Positions 27,435-36,085 of a stretch of 64,000 nt of DNA are shown one piece after another; position 1 is the stretch's first letter; every line of letters begins with the position of its first letter. The notes under the pieces are model-generated. The model saw only the letters and a program-made list of their open reading frames with translations, was not told the DNA's origin and did not search any database. Both the position numbers and the translations under genes were made by a program. Origin of the DNA: Lysobacter sp. K5869 (GTDB taxonomy: Bacteria > Pseudomonadota > Gammaproteobacteria > Xanthomonadales > Xanthomonadaceae); the NCBI RefSeq assembly GCF_018847975.1, contig NZ_CP072597.1:5681001-5745000 (forward strand). Direction: 5' to 3'.

Positions 27435-28433
27435 ATGCGCATCGGCTCCCACACCATCGCCCCTCGGGTGGTCCTCGCTCCGATGGCGGGCGTCACCGAC
27501 AAACCGTTCCGGGTGCTGTGCAAGCGCCTGGGCGCCGGGCTGTGCGTGTCGGAAATGACCACCAGCGATCCGCGCTTCTGGACCACGGCCAAGTCGCGCC
27601 ACCGCATGGACCACGACGGCGAGCCCGACCCGATCAGCGTGCAGATCGCCGGCACGGTGCCGAAGATCATGGCCGAGGCGGCGCGCTACAACGTCGATCA
27701 CGGCGCGCAGATCGTCGACATCAACATGGGCTGCCCGGCCAAGAAGGTCTGCAACGCCTGGGCCGGTTCGGCGCTGATGCGCGAACCCGAACTGGTGGCG
27801 AGCATTCTGCAGGCCGTGGTCGCCGCGGTGGACGTGCCGGTCACGCTCAAGATCCGCACCGGCTGGGACCACGATCAGCGCAACGCGCCGCTGATCGCGC
27901 GCATCGCCGAGCAATCCGGCATCGCCGCATTGGCCGTGCACGGCCGCACCCGCGACCAGCAGTACACCGGCAGCGCCGAGTACGACACCATCGCCGCGAT
28001 CAAGGCGCAGCTGTCGATTCCGGTGCTCGCCAACGGCGACATCGATTCGCCGCGCAAGGCCGCCTTCGTGCTCGCCCATACCGGCTGCGACGCGGTCATG
28101 GTCGGACGCGCCGCGCAGGGACGGCCGTGGATTTTCCGCGAGATCGCGCATTACCTCGCGCACGGCGAGGAACTGCCGCCGCCGTCGCTGGCGGAAGTGC
28201 GCGACATTCTGATCGGCCATCTCGAACACCTGCACTCGTTCTACGGCGAGGTGTCGGGCGTGCGCATCGCGCGCAAGCACTTGGGCTGGTACGCGAAGGA
28301 TCGCCCGGAAAACGCGGCCTTCCGCGCCGTGGTCAACCGCGCCGAATCGCCGGAACAGCAGTTGCGGCTGACCCGCGACTACTTCGACGCGCTGGTCGCC
28401 GGCGTCGCGCCGGAGCTGCCGGCCGCGGCCTGA
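27435..28433 (+). CDS. dusB: tRNA-dihydrouridine synthase B
   Basis: 332-aa FMN enzyme reducing uridines in tRNA. It has the hallmark VLAPMAGVTDKPFR start of the TIM barrel, VDINMGCPAKKVCNAWAGSALM with the catalytic Cys, RTGWDHDQRNAPLIAR, AVHGRTRDQQYTG, LANGDIDSP, and DAVMVGRAAQGRPWIF. Features such as KKVCNAWAGSAL assign it to the DusB rather than DusA or DusC class. The start is ATGCGCATCGG; an ATG three codons earlier is possible. In many proteobacteria fis follows dusB, but here the next gene is convergent. Confidence 0.95.
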   Translation: MRIGSHTIAPRVVLAPMAGVTDKPFRVLCKRLGAGLCVSEMTTSDPRFWTTAKSRHRMDHDGEPDPISVQIAGTVPKIMAEAARYNVDHGAQIVDINMGCPAKKVCNAWAGSALMREPELVASILQAVVAAVDVPVTLKIRTGWDHDQRNAPLIARIAEQSGIAALAVHGRTRDQQYTGSAEYDTIAAIKAQLSIPVLANGDIDSPRKAAFVLAHTGCDAVMVGRAAQGRPWIFREIAHYLAHGEELPPPSLAEVRDILIGHLEHLHSFYGEVSGVRIARKHLGWYAKDRPENAAFRAVVNRAESPEQQLRLTRDYFDALVAGVAPELPAAA

Positions 28434-28440
28434 GCCGCGC

Positions 28441-28953
28441 TCAGCGCTTACGCTTTTCCTCGGCCTTGTGCTGGGCCTTGTCCTTGTCTTCGGCGTAATC
28501 CGCCGGCGTCTGCCCGTTGTCGGGCACGGCCGGGAACTTCGGCGCGGTGCAGCCCGGCGATTCCTCCACCAGCAGCACCGCCAGCACGTTCGGGCTCAAG
28601 TCCTTGGCCGCGCCGCTGGCCGCGTCCACGCCGACGCCGATCAAGCCGCCGATCAGCGCGTTGCCGGCCATGCGCACCGCGCCGGCGCCGCCGAGTTCGC
28701 TGCGCACCAGGGTCTGCGCGGTGCGGTAGCCGGGTTTGCACAGTTCCACCGCGACCGGGTGCTTGCGCTTGAGCTTGAGCACGCACGGCGTGGTGCAGCG
28801 CTCGCCGTTGGACAGCGAGACGGTGGCGCCGCCGGGCAGGCTGTCGACGGTGAAGGATTGGGTCGAGCCGCGGATGAAGGTGGCGCAGCCGCCGGCGCCG
28901 AGCGCGAGGACGACGACGGCCGCGAGCGCGATCCGGCGCAGGAACAAGGGCAT
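28441..28953 (-). CDS. Putative lipoprotein with PEGA-like domain
   Basis: 170 aa. The lipobox is VVLALGAGGC with the acylated Cys at ~23. Next comes a beta-rich segment, TVDSLPGGATVSLSNGERCTTPCVLKLKRKHPVAVELCKPGYR, resembling the PEGA domain that presents 'P-G-A-x-V' strands on the cell surface or in the periplasm. A glycine/alanine-rich hydrophobic stretch (ALIGGLIGVGVDAASG) could contact the membrane, and the C-terminus is lysine-rich (KDKAQHKAEEKRKR). Convergent with dusB, 7 bp apart. Function unknown. Confidence 0.82.
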   Translation of the reverse strand: MPLFLRRIALAAVVVLALGAGGCATFIRGSTQSFTVDSLPGGATVSLSNGERCTTPCVLKLKRKHPVAVELCKPGYRTAQTLVRSELGGAGAVRMAGNALIGGLIGVGVDAASGAAKDLSPNVLAVLLVEESPGCTAPKFPAVPDNGQTPADYAEDKDKAQHKAEEKRKR

Positions 28954-29071
28954 GGTCTACCTCGGGAGGGGGAGCGCGGCCGTCCGGGGCCGCGGCGCGC
29001 CGATTATGCAGATTTGCGCGATCGGCGGCACGGGCCGGCGGTCCCGAGCGCGGCCGCGGCGGCGGATCGGT

Positions 29072-30217
29072 TCAGCGCTGCGCCGGCGCGGCGACCGGTT
29101 CGACGCCGCCTGCGCCCAAGCCCTCGCCCGTCCCCTCGCCGGGGCGCGCGCGCATCGCGATGGCCCGCTGCAGGCGGCGCACGTCGGCGACGGTCTGCGC
29201 CACCGGCGCCGGCTCGGGTTCGCGCCAGATCCGCTGCCACATCGCCGGCAACCGCCCGGCCGCCTGCCACGGCCAGCGCAACTGTTCCGGCGCGATCTCG
29301 CGCCAGTCCTCGCCCTGGCGCTGCGCCACCGCGAAACGGAAGTTGTAGTCCGGCTCGGCGCCCATGCGCAGATCGCTCAGCACCAACCGGCCGTCGCGCT
29401 CCTCGGCCTTCATGAAGCCGTGGTTGAACCATTGCAGCCGGTGCACCGCCGGATAGCCGCTGACCTGCGAATACGCCAGCGCATCGGAGGGATACAGGCG
29501 GAAGTGCATCGGCCCGCGGTCGGCGATCAGCGAGCGCTCGCCTTCGACGTAGCCGTCCGGGGTCATCGCCACCACCCGCCACAGCGCGGTGGTGAACGGC
29601 ATCGGCACCGAGAAGCGCGGCGCGTTCTCCAAACCCAGCGCGGCCAGCGCGGGCTGCGCGGCCGCTTCGACCCGCTGCTTGGCCCACAGCGAACCGCCCA
29701 GATACAGCGAACTCAGCGCCAGCCCGACCATCAACGCCGGTTGCGCGCTGCGCGAGGCGCGCGCGAACCACGCCCAGACGCAGGCGATCAGCAGCCACAC
29801 GGTGTAGAGCGGGTCGATGATGAAGATGCTCGACCACATCGTCGGCCGCGCCGGCAGCGGCCACCACAACTGGGTGCCGTAGACGGTGAAGGCGTCGAGG
29901 ACCGGATGGGTCAACAGCGCGGCCTGCATCGCCCAGAACCAGCGCTTCGGCGATTGCGCCACGCGTCCGCCGCGGGCGCGGCACCAGCCCCAGATCGCCC
30001 AGGCCACGAACGGCAGCACCAGCAGCGAATGGCTGATGCTGCGGTGCCAAGTCATGCGCGCGACCGGATCGTCGGTGAGCAGGTTGACCGGCAGCACGTC
30101 CAGGTCCGGCAAGGTGCCCAGCGCCGCGCCGGCCAGCAGGGCCGCGCGGCGGTGTTGCGCAGGAGCGATGGCGGCGCTCAGCGCTGCGCCGAGCACGATC
30201 TGGGTCAGGGAATCCAT
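29072..30217 (-). CDS. YdjM/DUF457-type membrane-bound metal-dependent hydrolase
   Basis: 381-aa inner-membrane protein starting MDSLTQIVLGAALSAAI. The family motifs are LGTLPDLDVL (metal-binding Asp) and TWHRSISHSLL (His pair), then four or five transmembrane segments including ALLTHPVLDAFTVYGTQLWWP and IIDPLYTVWLLIACVWAW. The C-terminal ~200 residues are a soluble domain. Members are predicted metal-dependent hydrolases acting at the membrane; no substrate is known. The last ~30 residues are a low-complexity Gly/Ala/Glu tail. Confidence 0.88.
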   Translation of the reverse strand: MDSLTQIVLGAALSAAIAPAQHRRAALLAGAALGTLPDLDVLPVNLLTDDPVARMTWHRSISHSLLVLPFVAWAIWGWCRARGGRVAQSPKRWFWAMQAALLTHPVLDAFTVYGTQLWWPLPARPTMWSSIFIIDPLYTVWLLIACVWAWFARASRSAQPALMVGLALSSLYLGGSLWAKQRVEAAAQPALAALGLENAPRFSVPMPFTTALWRVVAMTPDGYVEGERSLIADRGPMHFRLYPSDALAYSQVSGYPAVHRLQWFNHGFMKAEERDGRLVLSDLRMGAEPDYNFRFAVAQRQGEDWREIAPEQLRWPWQAAGRLPAMWQRIWREPEPAPVAQTVADVRRLQRAIAMRARPGEGTGEGLGAGGVEPVAAPAQR

Positions 30218-30352
30218 CGCGGAATGCTACCGGCGGCGGCACCGGCAAGGTGTTTGTTTTTCGTTGCAGGCCGCGTCGCGCGGGCTTGCGCGGCCGCGCC
30301 GGCGCACGCATGTTGGCCGCAGGCGGCCCTCGCCGCGCCCTTCGGAGCCCGC

Positions 30353-31057
30353 ATGTCCTCTGCCCTGCCCCTCGGCATCGTCGCCTGTTCCTCGGAAGGC
30401 GCGGCGCTGTGCTATCGCACCCTCTGCGCCGAAGCCGCGGCGCTGCTCGGCCCGCACGCGCATCCCGAGATCGCCTTGCACGGCCATTCGTTGGCCGACT
30501 ACGTGGTGTGCCTGGAACGCGGCGATCTCGACGGCGTCGGCGAGCTGATGCTGTCGTCGGCGCGCAAGCTCGAACGCGCCGGCGCGAAGCTGCTGATCTG
30601 CCCGGACAACACCATCCATCAAGCGATGGACTACGTGCTGCCGCGCTCGCCGTTGCCGTGGCTGCACATCGCCGAAGTGGTCGCGCGCGAGGCGCAGGCG
30701 CGCGGCTTCCGCCGGATCGGGCTGACCGGGACGCAGTGGTTGGTGGAGAGCGAGGTCTATCCGCGCCAACTGAGCGCGCTGGGGTTGGAGTACGTGCGGC
30801 CGAACGCCGAGCAGCGCGCGGGAATCGGGCGGCGGATCATGGACGAGTTGGTCTATGGCGTGCTCAAGCCGGAAACCGTCGCCTACTTCCAAAGCGTGAT
30901 CGAAGACCTCAAGGCCCAGGGCTGCGACGCGGTGGTGCTGGGCTGCACCGAGATTCCGCTGATCATCGACGACGGCAATTCGGCGTTGCCGACCTTGGAT
31001 TCGACGCGCTTGCTGGCACGGGCGGCGTTGCGGGCGTCGGTGAGCCGAGGCGGCTAA
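30353..31057 (+). CDS. Aspartate/glutamate racemase-family protein
   Basis: 234-aa cytoplasmic enzyme of the two-domain racemase fold. The second catalytic cysteine is intact (VVLGCTEIPLI, C198). The first motif reads LLICPDNTIH (C83-P-D-N-T), with Asp85 at the position immediately before Asn-Thr that carries Cys in classic aspartate racemases; C83 is two residues off. E. coli YgeA also departs from Cys there. It may therefore have altered specificity or one-sided activity. The N-terminus (PLGIVACSSEGAALCYRTLC) matches the family. The ATG at 30353 is chosen over a much longer upstream frame that crosses the divergent gene. Confidence 0.88.
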   Translation: MSSALPLGIVACSSEGAALCYRTLCAEAAALLGPHAHPEIALHGHSLADYVVCLERGDLDGVGELMLSSARKLERAGAKLLICPDNTIHQAMDYVLPRSPLPWLHIAEVVAREAQARGFRRIGLTGTQWLVESEVYPRQLSALGLEYVRPNAEQRAGIGRRIMDELVYGVLKPETVAYFQSVIEDLKAQGCDAVVLGCTEIPLIIDDGNSALPTLDSTRLLARAALRASVSRGG

Positions 31058-31265
31058 GCGTCGGGGCCGATGCGTCGCGCCGGCTCGGGAAACATTGGCC
31101 GCCGGCATCCGTCGCGCGAAAGCGACGCGTTTGCGACTCGCAGGCCTTACTGTGTAGCCGCTTCGGACCGAGGCCCGATCCGGCCGCCATCCAACTTCAG
31201 GCCGCCTCGCAAAACTCCGCTCCGCCGTCGCGCCTCCTCCACCCACTCCCGCCGACAGGAACGCC

Positions 31266-31772
31266 ATGCCATCCGAGACGGACACCGCGACCCGGCCGCA
31301 ACCGAGCATCGTCGAAGGCGATCTGCTCGATCAGCCGGTCGAGGCCATCGTCAACGCCTGGAATCGCAACATCATCCCGTGGTGGCTGTTGTTGCCGCAG
31401 GGCGTGTCCGGCGCGATCAAGCGGCGCGGCGGTCTGCGGCCCTTCATCGAGGTCGGCCGCGCCGGCCCGATTCCGCTCGGCGGCGCCGTACTCACCGGCG
31501 CGGGGCGGCTGCCGTTCAAGCACATCATCCACGTCGCCGGCATCGACATGCTGTGGCGCGGTTCGCCGCGCTCGATCCAGGGCTCGGTGCGCTCGGCGAT
31601 GGGGCTGGTCGACGACCACGGCATCGCCTCGGTGGCCTTCCCGGTGGTCGGCGCCGGTTCGGGCGGCTACGGCGAGGACGGCGCGCTCGCGCTGATGCTG
31701 GAGGCGTTCGCCGCGATCGACACGCGCGCGCAGGTGCGCATCGTGCGTTTCCGTCCGGGCAGATCGCGCTGA
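31266..31772 (+). CDS. Macro-domain protein
   Basis: 168-aa single macro domain predicted to bind ADP-ribose or a derivative. Motifs: VEGDLLDQPVEAIVNAWNRN (adenine and diphosphate side), QGVSGAIKRRGG (loop 1 equivalent, with an unusual IIPWWLLLP insertion before it), GGAVLTGAGRLPFKHIIHVAG, and FPVVGAGSGGYGED (loop 2). It could remove ADP-ribose from proteins or O-acetyl-ADP-ribose. The NAWNRN sequence replaces the common NAAN, keeping the catalytic-site Asn. No partner ADP-ribosyltransferase is in the window. Confidence 0.9.
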   Translation: MPSETDTATRPQPSIVEGDLLDQPVEAIVNAWNRNIIPWWLLLPQGVSGAIKRRGGLRPFIEVGRAGPIPLGGAVLTGAGRLPFKHIIHVAGIDMLWRGSPRSIQGSVRSAMGLVDDHGIASVAFPVVGAGSGGYGEDGALALMLEAFAAIDTRAQVRIVRFRPGRSR

Positions 31773-31791
31773 ATCCGCGCCTCCGCGCGCC

Positions 31792-32625
31792 TCACGCCGC
31801 GTGCGGCAATTCCTCGTTTTCCGGCAACGCCCGCGGCATCCGCGGCGGCAACGACGCGCGGGTCTCGCCGGTATGGGTCAGCAGGCGCAACGTTCCGTCG
31901 GCCTCCTCGACCAGCGCGGTCAGGCTCTCGACCCAATCGCCGTCGTTGGCGTACACGCAACCGTCGCGCTCGAACAGCGACGCGCGATGGATATGGCCGC
32001 AGACGATGCCGTCGAGCCCGCGCGTGCGCGCGTCGTCCAGGCCGGCCTGGACGAAGCGCGAGATGTAGCGCTCGGCCGCGCCGCTCTGGCGCTTGAGGAA
32101 ATCCGCCAGCGACCAGTAGCGCTTGCCGAACCGCCGCCGCACCTGATTGGTGAGCTTGTTGCCGGTGAGGATGCGGTCGTACAGCCAGTCGCCGAATTTC
32201 TCTTGCAGGCCGCCGAACTGGGTGACCGCGTCGTAGTCGTCGCCGTGGGTGACCAGCAGGCGGCGGCCGTCGGCGGTGAGGTGGATGGCGCGGCGGCGCA
32301 CTTGCATGCGCGGCAGGGTCAGCCCGCAGAAGCGGCGGATCGAGCGGTCGTGGTTGCCCGGCACGTAGATCAGCTCGGTGCCGGCGCGGGCCAGCGCGTG
32401 CAGCGCCTCGACCACCCTGTACTGCGCCGAACCCCAGGCCGCGCGGCGCTGCGACATCCACCACAGGTCGACGATGTCGCCGACGAGGTAGAGCTTGTCG
32501 CAGCGCAGCCCCTGCAGGAAGTCGGCGAATTCCGCCGCATGGCAGTGCTTGGAGCCCAAATGCACGTCGGAGACGAAGACGGCGCGGCGGCGTAACGGCA
32601 ACGGCACGATCGAGGCGGGGCTCAT
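31792..32625 (-). CDS. LpxH-like UDP-2,3-diacylglucosamine diphosphatase family phosphoesterase
   Basis: 277-aa calcineurin-like phosphoesterase. Metal ligands appear in order: FVSDVHLGSKHC, VGDIVDLWW, VPGNHDR, LVTHGDDYD and CGHIHRA. It is close to the LpxH-related group lacking the short LpxH C-terminus; the substrate is likely UDP-2,3-diacylglucosamine or another nucleotide-lipid pyrophosphate. The ATG at 32625 (MSPASIVPLP) is preferred, although the frame stays open for 2 kb upstream across the next gene. That acyltransferase gene ends 20 bp upstream on the same strand, so a lipid-related operon is likely. Confidence 0.88.
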   Translation of the reverse strand: MSPASIVPLPLRRRAVFVSDVHLGSKHCHAAEFADFLQGLRCDKLYLVGDIVDLWWMSQRRAAWGSAQYRVVEALHALARAGTELIYVPGNHDRSIRRFCGLTLPRMQVRRRAIHLTADGRRLLVTHGDDYDAVTQFGGLQEKFGDWLYDRILTGNKLTNQVRRRFGKRYWSLADFLKRQSGAAERYISRFVQAGLDDARTRGLDGIVCGHIHRASLFERDGCVYANDGDWVESLTALVEEADGTLRLLTHTGETRASLPPRMPRALPENEELPHAA

Positions 32626-32645
32626 GGCACGGTCTCGTGGCGGGG

Positions 32646-34376
32646 TCAGGTGTCCGGTGCGTGGGCCTGCGCCGGAGCGGCCGCGCGCGCGCCGAGGTAG
32701 CGCTCGCGCTTCTTCGGCCGCAGCTGCTGCAGGTCCACTTCGATCAGGCCGTCGACCGCGTCGCTGAACGCCGGGTCGACGCCGAAGGCGAGGAAGCGCG
32801 CGCCGCCGGGCTCGCACAGGTCGGTGTACTGCTTGTAGAGCATCGGCACCGCGCTGCCGAGCGCGTCGAGGTTGTCCTTGAGCACGCGGAACGCGGTGGC
32901 GGCGTCGAGTTCGTCGAACTGCGGCGGCGCGGCGCGGTACACGAACGGCTGCTTGGAGAACGCGTCCGAATCCAGGTTGCCGTAGTAGCGCGCGTAGTAG
33001 GCGACGATCTGCTCGCGCGCGTCGGCCGGCAGCGCCGAGCTGATCGAGACCGGCCCGAACAGATAGCGCACGCCCGGGTTGCGGATCAGATAAGCGCCGA
33101 TGCCCTGCCACAGATAATCGATGCTGCGGCTGTTCCAGTATTCCGGCGCGACGAAGCTGCGCCCCAGCTCCATGCCCTGCGCCAGCCGCGGCACCATGTC
33201 GTCGGCGTAGCGGAACAAGGACGCGGTGTAGAGCCCGGCCAGACCGCGCTCGGCGATGACCCGGCTGCCGCGCGCGATGCGGTAGGCGCCGGCGATCTTC
33301 GCCTCGGCCTCGTCCCACAGCACGATGTGTTCGTACCAGCTGTCGTAGATGTCCACGTCCAGGCGCTGGCCGGTGCCCTCGCCGACCGCGCGGAAGGTCG
33401 ATTCGCGCAGGCGGCCGATCTCGCGCAGCAGCGGCGCGCCCGGGCGCAGGGTGCCGACCCGGATCTGCTTGCCGTCGGTGGTGCGGCCCAGCGATTCCAT
33501 CGCCTCGACCCCGGCGCGGACCTGCTCCGGATCGACCGGGTCGATCAGCGGCTCCGGCCCGACCGGCGCGGCGCGCTCGCGCGCGGTGCCGATCGCGTAC
33601 AGCTCGGCGCGGACCTCGCGCAGCAGGTGCTGGGCCTCGCCCTGCGCCGGCAAGTGCAGCGGGCGGCCGATGCGCAGGGCGATGCGGCGCGCGCGGCGGG
33701 CGAACATCTCGCGCGCCAGCAAGGCGGTGCCGGCCGGCTTGAACAGGGCCGAGGCGCCGTAGAACAGCGCCGAATTGCGCGCTTCGATGCGTACCGGCAG
33801 CACCGGCGCGGCGGTCTTGCGGGCGAAGCGCAGGAAGCCGCGCTGCCAGCGCCCGTCGGTGACCCCGCGCAGGCCCAGCCGGGCGACTTCGCCGGCCGGG
33901 AACACGATCACGCATTGCTCTTCGTTCAACGCCGCTTCGATCGCGTGCAGGCTCTCGGAACTCGGCCGGCCGCCGAGGATGCGCACCGGCAGCAGCAGGC
34001 CCTGCAGCCCGTCCAGGGCCAGCAGCAGGTCGTTGGCGACGATCTTCACGTCGCGCCGCACCTGCCCGACCGCATCCAGCAAGGCCAGCGCGTCGACCGC
34101 GCCGGAGGGATGGTTGGCGACGATCAGCAGGCGCCCGCTGCGCGGGATGCGCTGCAGCTCGGCCGGCTCGACCAGATAGCGCGCCTGGACGAAATCCAGC
34201 GACGCGGTGACGAAGTCGAAATCCCGCAGGTGCCGGGTTTCGCTGAGGAATTGGTCGATGTGGTCGAATTTCGACCAGCGGCCGATGGTTCGGATCAGGG
34301 GGCGCGTGAGCGCAGCCCGGCGACCGCGGAACCATTGCGGAAAGCGTTCTTCCAGTCGGCGTTCGAAGTGCAGCAT
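32646..34376 (-). CDS. Fused lysophospholipid acyltransferase / N-acyltransferase (OlsF-like)
   Basis: 576 aa. The N-terminal half is a PlsC-type O-acyltransferase: LLIVANHPSGAVDALALLD contains the HxxxxD-type site as HPSGAVD, and CVIVFPAGEVARLG is the substrate-binding block. The C-terminal ~280 residues match the OlsB/GNAT N-acyltransferase fold: LRESTFRAVGEGTGQRLDVDIYD, YRIARGSRVIAERGLAGLYTASLF, LGRSFVAPEYWNSRSIDYLWQGIGAYL. This order is that of the bifunctional ornithine-lipid synthase OlsF. Synthesis of an ornithine-type lipid is inferred, not shown. An alternative ATG at 34442 would add 22 residues. Confidence 0.85.
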   Translation of the reverse strand: MLHFERRLEERFPQWFRGRRAALTRPLIRTIGRWSKFDHIDQFLSETRHLRDFDFVTASLDFVQARYLVEPAELQRIPRSGRLLIVANHPSGAVDALALLDAVGQVRRDVKIVANDLLLALDGLQGLLLPVRILGGRPSSESLHAIEAALNEEQCVIVFPAGEVARLGLRGVTDGRWQRGFLRFARKTAAPVLPVRIEARNSALFYGASALFKPAGTALLAREMFARRARRIALRIGRPLHLPAQGEAQHLLREVRAELYAIGTARERAAPVGPEPLIDPVDPEQVRAGVEAMESLGRTTDGKQIRVGTLRPGAPLLREIGRLRESTFRAVGEGTGQRLDVDIYDSWYEHIVLWDEAEAKIAGAYRIARGSRVIAERGLAGLYTASLFRYADDMVPRLAQGMELGRSFVAPEYWNSRSIDYLWQGIGAYLIRNPGVRYLFGPVSISSALPADAREQIVAYYARYYGNLDSDAFSKQPFVYRAAPPQFDELDAATAFRVLKDNLDALGSAVPMLYKQYTDLCEPGGARFLAFGVDPAFSDAVDGLIEVDLQQLRPKKRERYLGARAAAPAQAHAPDT

Positions 34377-34688
34377 CGTTGTCGTCGCATCGAGGGGCGG
34401 CGGTATGCCGCGCAGCCTGAGCCGGCGCAGCGACAGCCGCATGGCGGTTTCGGGTCAGTGCGATGACAGCCCTGGCCCGGCGGGAACGCGGCGTTCCGGG
34501 AGGACGATTCGAGCGTCGGCGTGCCCTCCTGGCGCGCCGGGACAGCTTCCCATGCGCCACCGCATCCAACCTCCCCCCAAAGTCCGATCCGGGTCCGGCG
34601 TTCAGGAGCCGCTTAACGCCCGGACAACTCCCCGGCACGGCACAATGCGCGCTCCCGGCCGAGTCTGTATCATGGGCGGCCATCTTTT

Positions 34689-34706
34689 TATCCGAATCGA
34701 AGGATA
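34689..34706. promoter_or_regulatory. Palindrome in the metK leader
   Basis: TATCCGAATCGAAGGATA is an imperfect dyad (TATCC-N8-GGATA), nine bases before the metK start codon. A transcription-factor operator or an RNA hairpin near the ribosome-binding site are both possible. A TATCAT -10-like hexamer lies near 34669. Confidence 0.4.
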
Positions 34707-34714
34707 TTCGACCG

Positions 34715-35938
34715 ATGTCCAGCTACCTGTTCACTTCCGAGTCCGTGTCCGAAGGCCACCCGGACAAGATCGCCGACCAGATCTCCGACGCCGTTCTCGA
34801 CGCCATCCTGGCCCAGGACAAGCGCGCCCGCGTGGCCTGCGAAACCCTGGTCAAGACCGGCGCGGCCATCGTCGCCGGCGAAGTGACCACCAGCGCTTGG
34901 GTCGACATCGAAGGCCTGGCGCGCAAGGTCATCAACGACATCGGCTACAACAACTCCAACGTCGGCTTCGACGGCCACACCTGCGCGATCATCAACATGC
35001 TCGGCAAGCAGTCGCCCGACATCGCCGCCGGCGTCGACCGCAAGAAGCCGGAAGAACAAGGCGCGGGCGACCAGGGCCTGATGTTCGGCTACGCCTGCAA
35101 CGAAGCCCCGGAATTCATGCCGGCGCCGATCTACTACTCGCACCGTCTGGTCGAGCAGCAGGCCAAGATCCGCAAGCAGAAGAACTCCAAGCTGCCGTGG
35201 CTGCGCCCGGACGCCAAGTCGCAGGTCACCCTGCGCTACGACGACAAGCACCAGGTCGCCGGCCTCGACGCCGTGGTCCTGTCGACCCAGCACGATCCGG
35301 GCATCAAGCAGAAGGATCTGGTCGAGGGCGTGTACGAGCACATCCTCAAGCCGGTGCTGCCGAAGGCGTGGCTCGAGAAGCTGCCGAAGAACAAGGTGCA
35401 CATCAACCCGACCGGCATCTTCGTGATCGGCGGCCCGGTCGGCGACTGCGGCCTGACCGGCCGCAAGATCATCGTCGACAGCTACGGCGGCATGGCCCGT
35501 CACGGCGGCGGCGCGTTCTCGGGCAAGGATCCGTCGAAGGTCGACCGTTCGGCCGCTTACGCCGCGCGTTACGTGGCCAAGAACATCGTCGCCGCCGGCC
35601 TGGCCGACCGCTGCGAAGTGCAGGTCTCCTACGCCATCGGCGTGGCCGAGCCGACCTCGATCTCGGTCACCACCTTCGGCACCGGCAAGATCAGCGACGA
35701 CAAGATCGAGAAGCTGATCCGCAAGCACTTCGACCTGCGTCCGTACGGCATCGTGAAGATGCTCGACCTGATCCACCCGGTCTACCAGCTCACCGCCGCT
35801 TACGGCCACTTCGGCCGCAAGCCGAAGGAAGTCAGCTACGTCGACGGCGCCGGCAAGAAGCAGACCGCCACCGCCTTCTCGTGGGAAAAGACCGACAAGG
35901 CCGAGGAACTGCGCAAGGACGCCGGGCTGAAGAAGTAA
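34715..35938 (+). CDS. metK: S-adenosylmethionine synthetase
   Basis: 407-aa cytosolic enzyme making SAM from methionine and ATP. All family signatures are present: [22 protein letters not shown] at the start, [12 protein letters not shown] (signature 1, ATP site), [43 protein letters not shown] (signature 2), and [12 protein letters not shown] near the end. ATGTCCAGC at 34715 is chosen because the conserved N-terminus starts there; the upstream open frame is not protein-like. A strong hairpin terminator follows. It belongs to the same pathway as ahcY and metF further right. Confidence 0.98.
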   Translation: MSSYLFTSESVSEGHPDKIADQISDAVLDAILAQDKRARVACETLVKTGAAIVAGEVTTSAWVDIEGLARKVINDIGYNNSNVGFDGHTCAIINMLGKQSPDIAAGVDRKKPEEQGAGDQGLMFGYACNEAPEFMPAPIYYSHRLVEQQAKIRKQKNSKLPWLRPDAKSQVTLRYDDKHQVAGLDAVVLSTQHDPGIKQKDLVEGVYEHILKPVLPKAWLEKLPKNKVHINPTGIFVIGGPVGDCGLTGRKIIVDSYGGMARHGGGAFSGKDPSKVDRSAAYAARYVAKNIVAAGLADRCEVQVSYAIGVAEPTSISVTTFGTGKISDDKIEKLIRKHFDLRPYGIVKMLDLIHPVYQLTAAYGHFGRKPKEVSYVDGAGKKQTATAFSWEKTDKAEELRKDAGLKK

Positions 35939-35962
35939 GCCCGCGCGTTATCGCGTGAAGCG

Positions 35963-35991
35963 AAAAAGGGCCGCGAAAGCGGCCCTTTTTC
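35963..35991. terminator. Bidirectional intrinsic terminator after metK
   Basis: AAAAAGGGCCGC-GAAA-GCGGCCCTTTTT: a perfect stem with A-tract and T-tract on either side, 25 bases past the metK stop. It can serve metK and also the convergent gene at 36086-37678. Confidence 0.92.
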
Positions 35992-36085
35992 ATGCATCCG
36001 CCGGCGGTCTCGCGCCCGCCGCGGGCAACGGCACGGCGGGCGGACGCGGCGCGCAAGGCCGCGCGCCGCCGCCCCACGCCAGCCG

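Noticed and set aside
31792..34683. A 963-codon minus-strand frame that would fuse the LpxH-like protein to 2 kb upstream
   Set aside because: The upstream part is an out-of-frame shadow of the acyltransferase gene; the conserved phosphoesterase begins near 32625.
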